A stretch of 38,135 nucleotides of DNA from a virus, in IMG/VR virus record IMGVR_UViG_3300030098_004691, positions 1 through 38,135 of that record. One strand, given 5' to 3'. Below the pieces are notes generated by a model, which searched no databases, was not told where the DNA came from, and saw only the letters and a program-made list of their open reading frames with translations. The number at the start of each line of letters is the position of its first letter. The stretch's first letter is position 1. Made by a program: the position numbers and the translations under genes. This document shows, in pieces, positions 30,925-36,300 of the stretch.

Positions 30925-31159
30925 ATCTTCAGATGAACAGAAAGAGGTGTTGATGAAAGTCCTGGGATATTGCTTGGAAGGATTAAGAAACGAATACCCT
31001 CACAAATGGAAAGTCATCCTTTACGGGGATCTGATTTCTTTCCTTCATCACACAGCAATCATTGAAGAAATGCCTGATGAAATCATCGGGAAACTAGATG
31101 AACTGAAAGGATGGTTCATGGCAGAACTGGAAGCATGTAATGCCGGGGGGATTAATTGA
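30908..31159 (+). CDS. Small early hypothetical protein
   Basis: This is an 83-residue protein, helical, starting MSIATESSDEQKEVLMKVLG. Its only notable segment is 'WKVILYGDLISFLHHTAII'. It overlaps rusA by 17 bases and its stop overlaps the TTG start of the methyltransferase (TTGA). No family is recognised. Confidence 0.55.
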   Translation: MSIATESSDEQKEVLMKVLGYCLEGLRNEYPHKWKVILYGDLISFLHHTAIIEEMPDEIIGKLDELKGWFMAELEACNAGGIN

Positions 31160-32532
31160 AATACTTGAGTGTCTGTTCAGGAATCGAAGCAGCAACAAGA
31201 GCATTTGAACCACTAGGTTGGATACCCATTGGATTTTCAGAGATCGAAGTATTCCCAAGTGCAGTCCTGAAACACCACTATTCCGAAACACCAAACTTTG
31301 GAGATATGTCGAACTATGAATCATGGAACTTCACAAGACCTGGACCCGAATCAGATGACTTTTTACTTTGCGGAGGAACACCATGTCAATCCTTCTCAGT
31401 CTCAGGACTCAGAAAAGGACTCAGTGATGAACGGGGAAACCTCACACTCACATTCGTCAAGCTTGCAGACTTCTTCAACCCGGACTGGATCATCTGGGAA
31501 AACGTACCGGGAGTCCTCAGTTCAAAAGACAACGCATTTGGATGCTTTCTGGCAGGACTTTGCGGAGAGAGTGAACCCTACGTTCCACTCAAAAAATGGA
31601 CAAAGTCGGGTGTGGTGTCTGGACCCAAAAGAACCGTTGCCTGGAGGGTTCAGGATGCTCAATACCATGGAGTGGCCCAACGCAGACGGAGGGTCTTTGT
31701 TGTCGCTGTCCCAGGTACTGATAACTGGGAATGTGCCCAAGCATTATTTCCTGTCGGAGAAGGCATGTTCTGGGATACTCCGAAGAGCAGAGAAACGGCA
31801 AAAGAAACTCCCGGAGATGCTGGAAAAAGCACTCAAGGAAGTAGTGGAGAAAGCAAATCCATGATTGACATAGACCCTGCAGGATCATTGTGTGCCAGAT
31901 CACCGGGATACAGTGTCCAGGATTTTACGGAAGGACATATGGTCTGCATGGCAACCGGTCAGACAAATGCTGAGATTCTGGATAACCATTCACCGACACT
32001 GAACACCATCGGAGAACAACCGATCATTGCTTGGGAAAATCATCCTCAAGATTCACGGGTCAAGGAAATGGGTGATGTCTGCAGCTCCATTACTGCGAAG
32101 TATGGAACCGGTGGTGGAAATGTACCATTGATCAGTTTTAAATCAAACATGGGTTCATTTGTCGGTGAACAGGATGGTATTAGTCCGACCCTGATGACTG
32201 ATGCACCTAATGCTGTTGCATTTAATACTACTGGGGGGTTTCAAGTAACAGAGAACAATGTGACACCAACTTTGGACACATCTGCTGGCAAAGGTGGACA
32301 TCAACAATACGGAGTCCGACAAGGAATGATGGTCCGAAGACTGATGCCTGAAGAATGTGAACTACTGCAGGGATTTCCGATGGGATACACAAGAATCCCA
32401 TGGAGAAACAAAGACCCGAAGGATTGTCCTGATGGACCTAGATACAAGGCTTTAGGAAACAGCATGGCAGTTCCATGCATGAGATTCATTGGTGAAAGAA
32501 TTCAAATGATCAAGGATCAGCATGGCCGGTAG
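31156..32532 (+). CDS. DNA (cytosine-5) methyltransferase
   Basis: This 458-residue protein adds a methyl group to cytosine C5 in DNA using S-adenosylmethionine, likely shielding phage DNA from restriction. Motif I is 'LSVCSGIEAA' (4-13), motif IV 'GGTPCQSF' with catalytic C77, motif VI 'WENVPG' (114-119), motif VIII 'QRRRRVF' (175-181) and motif X 'ALGNSMAVPCM' (~434-444). The long segment between VIII and IX/X (185-400) holds the target-recognition region with repeated 'SPTL.T'-like units. The start is TTG 31156 with a GGGGGG tract upstream, coupled to the previous stop. Confidence 0.92.
   Translation: MKYLSVCSGIEAATRAFEPLGWIPIGFSEIEVFPSAVLKHHYSETPNFGDMSNYESWNFTRPGPESDDFLLCGGTPCQSFSVSGLRKGLSDERGNLTLTFVKLADFFNPDWIIWENVPGVLSSKDNAFGCFLAGLCGESEPYVPLKKWTKSGVVSGPKRTVAWRVQDAQYHGVAQRRRRVFVVAVPGTDNWECAQALFPVGEGMFWDTPKSRETAKETPGDAGKSTQGSSGESKSMIDIDPAGSLCARSPGYSVQDFTEGHMVCMATGQTNAEILDNHSPTLNTIGEQPIIAWENHPQDSRVKEMGDVCSSITAKYGTGGGNVPLISFKSNMGSFVGEQDGISPTLMTDAPNAVAFNTTGGFQVTENNVTPTLDTSAGKGGHQQYGVRQGMMVRRLMPEECELLQGFPMGYTRIPWRNKDPKDCPDGPRYKALGNSMAVPCMRFIGERIQMIKDQHGR
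31298..31864 (+). CDS. Overlapping reading frame inside the methyltransferase gene
   Basis: A 188-codon frame lies wholly within the methyltransferase gene in another frame. Its C-terminal half reads like a known phage protein type: 'WPNADGGSLLSLSQVLITGN', 'VPKHYFLSEKACSGILRRAE', then 'KRQKKLPEMLEKAL'. I recall many phage sequences with 'SLSxVLExxxVPxxYxLSxKACxGILRRAEKRGxxLP'. The N-terminal half is low-complexity Ser/His/Thr. Either the gene is dual-coding, or the family in databases is itself the shadow of a conserved methyltransferase segment. No SD is evident at 31298. Confidence 0.4.
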   Translation: MEICRTMNHGTSQDLDPNQMTFYFAEEHHVNPSQSQDSEKDSVMNGETSHSHSSSLQTSSTRTGSSGKTYRESSVQKTTHLDAFWQDFAERVNPTFHSKNGQSRVWCLDPKEPLPGGFRMLNTMEWPNADGGSLLSLSQVLITGNVPKHYFLSEKACSGILRRAEKRQKKLPEMLEKALKEVVEKANP

Positions 32533-33046
32533 ACCAGTCAGAAAAGCAAGGCTTGCAAGACAGGCCAGGATCTTTGCAGACCCAGAATTCTGGGACCGAT
32601 TATTCGATGAGTATCTGAATGTCGGGAACATGAAGAAGTCTGTTGAGACAGCAGCCAAGGATGCAAATGTTTCATATCACAGTCTGATGAAAGAAATCAG
32701 TACGAAACCTGATCTCAGAAAACGATGGGATGATCTAAGAGTCATGCTTGCAGAAAAGCAGATCGATGACATCAACGAAACCATGAACAAACTGGAACAT
32801 GGACTGATCGATCCTAGTGCCGGGAAGACCATCATCAACACCAAACAATGGCTTGCTGAGAAGTATGGACCACAAGTCTATGGTCAGAAGACCCAGATTG
32901 ATATGAAAGTCACTGACACCAATGCAGAGCATCTCAAGGCACTGCAGGATTTAATGGACAGAAAGGCAATTGATATAACACCAGAACCAAAACGATTGCC
33001 TGGAAATGACGGAGAAACTTTACCGACTGGAACTGAATTGGAATGA
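32522..33046 (+). CDS. terS: Terminase small subunit
   Basis: This 174-residue protein recognises phage DNA and starts packaging with the large subunit. The N-terminus is very basic (AGRPVRKARLARQARIF), followed by an HTH-like part ('SVETAAKDANVSYHSLMKEI', ~40-59) and a central helical region. The segment 'TKQWLAEKYGPQVYGQKTQI' with the 'WLxEKxxPxxYGxK' motif is a hallmark of phage small terminases. The tail is flexible and acidic. It overlaps the methyltransferase by 11 bases and is separated from terL by about 3.3 kb, which is unusual. Confidence 0.75.
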   Translation: MAGRPVRKARLARQARIFADPEFWDRLFDEYLNVGNMKKSVETAAKDANVSYHSLMKEISTKPDLRKRWDDLRVMLAEKQIDDINETMNKLEHGLIDPSAGKTIINTKQWLAEKYGPQVYGQKTQIDMKVTDTNAEHLKALQDLMDRKAIDITPEPKRLPGNDGETLPTGTELE

Positions 33047-33209
33047 GATCTTCGCACTAGATGATCTTTTGGATCTGACTGAGGAACTGGAACCAGAAGT
33101 CTTTCGAGGTTTTGATGAAGAAGCAATCAAAAGAATTCAGGAACAGGTTCATCAGAAGATGGCCCGAATCACACGAAATGATCAACTACAGTACGAAGAC
33201 CAGCCATGA
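33006..33209 (+). CDS. Small acidic hypothetical protein
   Basis: This is a 67-residue protein starting MTEKLYRLELNWNEIFALDD, acidic and helical, coupled to its neighbours by 41-base and 4-base overlaps. It has no Cys and no membrane span. No family is recognised. Confidence 0.55.
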   Translation: MTEKLYRLELNWNEIFALDDLLDLTEELEPEVFRGFDEEAIKRIQEQVHQKMARITRNDQLQYEDQP

Positions 33210-33631
33210 ATGCAAAAGACAACACACCAGAGACACAGACCTATGCCAACAATGCGAAGACTACCATTTCAGAAACCATCCTTGAAGAAGCAGAACGATT
33301 GGTTGCCGGTGATAGACAATGGGCATACGACCATCCAAAGGATAACTGCACCAGAATCGGGCAGATCTGGGGGGTCATCCTAGAAAGAGATCCTATTCCA
33401 CCGGAAACAGTTGGATTGATGATGGTAGGGCTGAAGGTGGCAAGACAGATGTTCAGACCAACCAGAGACAATCTAGTGGACATTGCCGGGTATTCTAAAG
33501 TGATTGATATCATCCTCAACGAAGAAACAAAACAATATGATCCAGAACTCAGATACACCGAAAAAGAAACCTCAGATGACCGGCAAGATTCCGGGAACTT
33601 TACTTACTTTGATCCGGTACAGTCACTATGA
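33206..33631 (+). CDS. DUF6378-like protein
   Basis: This 141-residue protein has a core, 'ILEEAERLVAGDRQWAYDHP' then 'IGQIWGVILERDPIPPETVG', 'LMMVGLKVARQMFRPTRDN' and 'LVDIAGYSKV', that matches the phage family I know as DUF6378, an all-helical domain with similarity to MazG/dUTPase-like nucleotide pyrophosphohydrolases. The conserved D..DI.GY is present. It may control a nucleotide pool, which is inference. It starts in an ATGA overlap. Confidence 0.7.
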   Translation: MNAKDNTPETQTYANNAKTTISETILEEAERLVAGDRQWAYDHPKDNCTRIGQIWGVILERDPIPPETVGLMMVGLKVARQMFRPTRDNLVDIAGYSKVIDIILNEETKQYDPELRYTEKETSDDRQDSGNFTYFDPVQSL

Positions 33632-33956
33632 GAAAGGCCGAAGATACAACATCTATGAGTGTGAGTGTGGCAACCAGAAAAAGATCAGATCCGATCATGT
33701 GAGTCCTGACAATACGATGTCATGTGGATGCCTTCTGGCTACTCATAAAACCCCGGAATACATGAAGAAGATCAGGAATGATCCAAAGAGACTTCCAAAC
33801 CTCAGAGCAAAACATCAATCTAGGACCATGAACTATCGGAAAGAATCACCGATCAAAGGAAAGATCAGGATTGAAGATCCGATTGGGTCAAAGAAATATC
33901 GATACATCACTGAAGAAGAACTGACTGCACTTTATTACGCATTAGATGCTGCATGA
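33576..33956 (+). CDS. Zinc-finger protein of the homing-endonuclease/AP2-associated type
   Basis: This protein is about 126 residues from ATG 33576; the frame is open from 33504, all inside the preceding gene. The N-terminus 'GTLLTLIRYSHYEKGRRYNI' followed by 'YECECGNQKKIRSDHV' and 'TMSCGCL' matches a short beta/zinc module seen in phage AP2-domain and HNH homing proteins ('yxCxCGxxxxvrxxxLxxGxxxSCGCl'). No HNH or AP2 domain follows; the rest is very basic, with 'YRYITEEELTALYYAL' at the end. It is probably a DNA-binding protein or a decayed homing element. Confidence 0.6.
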   Translation: MTGKIPGTLLTLIRYSHYEKGRRYNIYECECGNQKKIRSDHVSPDNTMSCGCLLATHKTPEYMKKIRNDPKRLPNLRAKHQSRTMNYRKESPIKGKIRIEDPIGSKKYRYITEEELTALYYALDAA

Positions 33957-34126
33957 AAGATGATGACTGGGTCGATGCCATCGAAAGGAAGAAGAACGAA
34001 CAATGCAGCCATGAGCAAACCAGAACATCACTTGAGAAAGGGATTCTAATGGAGTGGTGTGAGAAGTGTGGGAAGATCCTTCAAGAGGTCGGGTACGATG
34101 GCAAAATGAGGTTTGATCTGGAATAA
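33953..34126 (+). CDS. Small Cys-containing protein (57 residues)
   Basis: The frame from ATG 33953, overlapping the previous stop by ATGA, gives 57 residues: MKDDDWVDAIERKKNEQCSH, then 'LMEWCEKCGKILQEVGYDGK'. C18/H20 and WCEKCG could bind zinc. It is acidic at the start and basic in the middle. It lies immediately upstream of the transporter-like gene. Confidence 0.55.
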   Translation: MKDDDWVDAIERKKNEQCSHEQTRTSLEKGILMEWCEKCGKILQEVGYDGKMRFDLE

Positions 34127-34127
34127 G

Positions 34128-34571
34128 ATGCATCCTGCAATAACAACATTAAGTGGTCTGGTTTTGTTTTATGTTGGACTAAAACTGTTCTCAGGTGGCA
34201 TGAAATCCATGGGGAATATTGAACACCTGGAAGCATTCATTGGGAATCCTTTATGGATGTTTTTGGGGGGTGTTGTCATGACTCTTTTATGGCAATCATC
34301 ATCACTCAGCACCACTGCAATTGTTGCTCTGGTTGCATCAGGATTGAAACTTGAGATGGCTATTCCAGCACTTCTTGGAGCAAATTTAGGGACCACTGGT
34401 ACCATCTGGATTGCTTCATTCTTTGTCAGTGGATCTGGTCATTCGATTGGGATGCCTGAAGGCCCAGTAAAACAGATTGCTATAGTTCATACCGGGGCAA
34501 ACCTGATGATGGCATTAGCATTGTTGCCGTTCAGTGGAGTCATTGCTAGATGGCTACAGAGGTTCGGTTAA
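34128..34571 (+). CDS. Half-length Na+/phosphate-cotransporter-like membrane protein
   Basis: This is a 147-residue protein from ATG 34128 (TTG 34113 adds five residues). It looks like one repeat of the Na/Pi cotransporter II (NptA, Na_Pi_cotrans) domain: 'LVLFYVGLKLFSGGMKSM' (11-28), the hallmark 'WQSSSLSTTAIVALVASG' (55-72), 'AIPALLGANLGTTGTIWIA' (78-96) and 'IAIVHTGANLMMALALLPF' (118-135). Full transporters have two such inverted repeats, so this would need to dimerise or to modify a host carrier. Four hydrophobic regions are visible. It is a likely auxiliary metabolic gene acting in the host membrane. Confidence 0.72.
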   Translation: MHPAITTLSGLVLFYVGLKLFSGGMKSMGNIEHLEAFIGNPLWMFLGGVVMTLLWQSSSLSTTAIVALVASGLKLEMAIPALLGANLGTTGTIWIASFFVSGSGHSIGMPEGPVKQIAIVHTGANLMMALALLPFSGVIARWLQRFG

Positions 34572-34594
34572 TGAGATTCTATCTAGGCTGATCG

Positions 34595-34789
34595 ATGACC
34601 CTTCTAGAACTGGAAGCAGAATATCTGGGAGTGTCACCTGAGTGTCTGTATTCCATCAGGCACAATGATCAGAACGGAAACAGGGTGCTGCATTATGGTG
34701 AGCAACGGAAGAAGAAGAGAAAGAAAGCAGTGAGGTTGAGAGGGAATAAGTTTGTGAAGTTGAGGATTCGGCAAGCCCCGATCAGTTAA
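34595..34789 (+). CDS. Small very basic protein
   Basis: This 64-residue protein has an N-terminal third, MTLLELEAEYLGVSPECLYS, that could be a helix-turn-helix-like start. The rest is dominated by Lys/Arg ('EQRKKKRKKAVRLRGNKFVK'). It is probably nucleic-acid binding or simply a low-confidence frame. It precedes the long non-coding stretch. Confidence 0.45.
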   Translation: MTLLELEAEYLGVSPECLYSIRHNDQNGNRVLHYGEQRKKKRKKAVRLRGNKFVKLRIRQAPIS

Positions 34790-34951
34790 TGGTTAATCTT
34801 TATAGGTTGGGCTTAATTGAGAAAGTGTGGAGCTTTTGGGGCTTGTTGAGTGATGTCACACATTCCTTTAGACCATTCCTTTGTGCTGCGTATGTGCCTG
34901 TTCCTAATATGCATTCAATCGTTACCAGACAACAATATCAGGTTCGACATA

Positions 34952-34960
34952 TGCTATGAT
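34952..34960 (+). promoter_or_regulatory. Extended -10 promoter candidate
   Basis: TGCTATGAT (TG-n-TATGAT) fits an extended -10 element and resembles TGCTACAAT before the portal. No good -35 is visible 17 bp upstream. A transcript starting near 34967 would include the whole structured region. Confidence 0.4.
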
Positions 34961-35009
34961 CGAAGTGTTATCAATGGGTTGGGAGTATTGACATACGGAT
35001 AGATGATCC

Positions 35010-35075
35010 GGGGGTCTTCCAAATATGCTGGGCAAGCGACAGTATCAGCATATGCCGGGTGACCGGCAGACCCCC
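35010..35075 (+). ncRNA. Three-way-junction structured RNA candidate (leader or small RNA)
   Basis: Three perfect helices nest in 66 bases. P1 is GGGGGTCT (35010-35017) with AGACCCCC (35068-35075). P2 is ATATGCTG (35023-35030) with CAGCATAT (35046-35053) and a 15-base loop. P3 is GCCGG (35054-35058) with CCGGC (35063-35067) around a GNRA-type loop GTGA. P2, P3 and P1 abut with no unpaired bases except five (TCCAA) between P1 and P2, a compact one-sided junction. No known riboswitch or ribozyme consensus is recognised. It could be a cis-regulator of 35139 or a free phage RNA. Confidence 0.55.
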
Positions 35076-35138
35076 CCCCGGTGTTAGGAAATGGGGGGTG
35101 CCCACTGGCCTACCCCACACACACCAAAGAAAGGCAAT

Positions 35139-35348
35139 ATGGATACCTATGAAAAAATCATGATTGGCAGAAAAATCAGTTTTGAAGTTTCAACCGAAGA
35201 AAATGACTGGGACAGAAAGTTCACCAAGAGGGTCCAGGCCAAGGTCCGTGAATCCCAGAATGGCATCATCATGGCCACTGATATTGATGAACCAGATCAT
35301 CTTTACACTCTGACCTATGACCCCAAATTCGTTACCTTGGAAGCCTGA
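35139..35348 (+). CDS. Small hypothetical protein downstream of the structured leader
   Basis: This is a 69-residue protein starting MDTYEKIMIGRKISFEVSTE, with mostly beta-type spacing ('VQAKVRESQNGIIMATDI', 'HLYTLTYDP'). The start is set by AAAGAAAGGCAAT immediately before ATG 35139; the frame upstream to 35091 runs into the G-run of the leader. If the three-way-junction RNA is a cis element, this is the gene it controls. No family is recognised. Confidence 0.65.
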   Translation: MDTYEKIMIGRKISFEVSTEENDWDRKFTKRVQAKVRESQNGIIMATDIDEPDHLYTLTYDPKFVTLEA

Positions 35349-35550
35349 TCAAGGAATCTTAGATGACATCAAGATCCAGATGAGATCCAAGGGTTGTTCT
35401 TTAACCCAATGCAAGGATACCTATGCAGCAGAAAAACTCTGTCAGTGGCTCAAAGATTGTCTACCTGGACACAAATATGGTGTCACAGTCATCAGAGAAT
35501 CAGAGGTCAACATCTATCGATGGTATCGAAGTCAAATTAAGTTCGGCTGA
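35317..35550 (+). CDS. Small hypothetical protein
   Basis: This is a 77-residue frame with plausible protein character: 'YAAEKLCQWLKDCLPGHKYG' followed by 'VTVIRESEVNIYRWYRSQIK', a helix then beta strands, and three Cys. The start is unsure (ATG 35317 overlaps the previous gene by 32 bases; ATG 35380 is an alternative); no SD is seen for either. Confidence 0.5.
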   Translation: MTPNSLPWKPDQGILDDIKIQMRSKGCSLTQCKDTYAAEKLCQWLKDCLPGHKYGVTVIRESEVNIYRWYRSQIKFG

Positions 35551-36016
35551 GATCCAGGTTGGTGCCTTAATCGGAATCCAGAGACAGATCAGAGAGGTCC
35601 AGAAGAATGGAACTTTTATGCTCGAAAAATATATTTCTAAAAATCATGACCCTGGCAAGCATGGACTCTGGGGAAATTCGATTGAGGGTGCCCTTGGTGA
35701 AATTGCTGTAGCCAAAGTGTTGAATCAGTATCCTTCCGGCATGGAATCTCATTGGGCAACTGATGTTGGTGAAGACATTGAAGTCAGAACCAGAAAGAAA
35801 TGGAACCATCAGATGTTTTTGAAGACCACTGATAAGCCTGGATTCCGGTATGTCAGTGTCATCGGATCATTCGGATTGTATTTGATCAAGGGTTGGATTG
35901 AATCTGATTTTGTTTTCCAGCAGCCGAAATGGTTGCATGACAATAATGGGACCACATCGAAGTGCTACTGGGTTCCTGATGATGCTTTAAAACCGATTTC
36001 TGAACTAAGCCTATGA
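35477..36016 (+). CDS. Conserved phage protein, possible PD-(D/E)XK-like fold
   Basis: This protein is about 179 residues if ATG 35477 is used; the frame is open from 35423 and the true start may lie near 35530, where the recognisable part begins ('GIEVKLSSAEIQVGALIGIQ'). The layout 'KHGLWGNSIEGALGEIAVAK', 'WATDVGEDIEVRTRKK', 'FRYVSVIGSFGLYLIKGWIE' and 'YWVPDDALKPISEL' matches a phage family I know by sight without a function. An E, then D...EVRT order is compatible with a restriction-endonuclease-like core, which is speculative. It is coupled by ATGA to the next gene. Confidence 0.65.
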   Translation: MVSQSSENQRSTSIDGIEVKLSSAEIQVGALIGIQRQIREVQKNGTFMLEKYISKNHDPGKHGLWGNSIEGALGEIAVAKVLNQYPSGMESHWATDVGEDIEVRTRKKWNHQMFLKTTDKPGFRYVSVIGSFGLYLIKGWIESDFVFQQPKWLHDNNGTTSKCYWVPDDALKPISELSL

Positions 36017-36300
36017 TCAAAAAAATTATTCTTATTTTGTTGATTGCCACCCCGGCATTTGCAGTTCCATATTCTGGAACCTATCCGACCATCCAGATCA
36101 GATCTTTGTGGAGTCATTGTTTTAATGGCTTAACCATTGTCAATGGTGTCACCCCATCAGAAGAACATGCCTATACTTGTGATTGCATCCTGGATAAAAC
36201 TAGGGTCCGGTATCCTTATCAGGTTTTATTGGAAACCGATAATCGTACTGAGTTATTCCGGCTTATGTACATGGAATGTATTGGATTAGACCCGATTTAA
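36013..36300 (+). CDS. Secreted small Cys protein
   Basis: This 95-residue protein has a clear signal peptide: MIKK, hydrophobic ILILLIATPAFA, and a cleavage site after AFA at about residue 17. The mature ~78-residue part holds C34 (SHCFNG), C-D-C (TCDCILDKTRVRYPY) and C90, so two disulfides are possible in the periplasm. I recall similar 'CDCVxDxxR' proteins in marine phages and alphaproteobacteria. The stop overlaps the terL start by one base (TAATG), so a periplasmic protein is translationally linked to the packaging motor. Confidence 0.7.
   Translation: MIKKIILILLIATPAFAVPYSGTYPTIQIRSLWSHCFNGLTIVNGVTPSEEHAYTCDCILDKTRVRYPYQVLLETDNRTELFRLMYMECIGLDPI

Larger units (their letters stand above)
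34790..35138 (+). other. Non-coding stretch with promoter and structured RNA
   Basis: About 350 bases carry no open frame of useful length; a 16-codon frame at 34912-34962 (MHSIVTRQQYQ...) has no SD. The stretch contains an extended -10 promoter candidate (34952-34960), a three-way-junction RNA fold (35010-35075), a C-run/G-run pair downstream of it and the leader AAAGAAAGGCAAT before the gene at 35139. Confidence 0.6.

Noticed and set aside
33504-33575. Earlier start for the zinc-finger gene at 33504
   Set aside because: The added 24 residues are the out-of-frame end of the DUF6378-like gene; the recognisable domain begins at ATG 33576.
35010-35075. HDV-like or twister-type self-cleaving ribozyme
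   Set aside because: A short GCTGGGCAA stretch recalls HDV ribozymes, but the required pseudoknot helices and conserved core bases are not formed.
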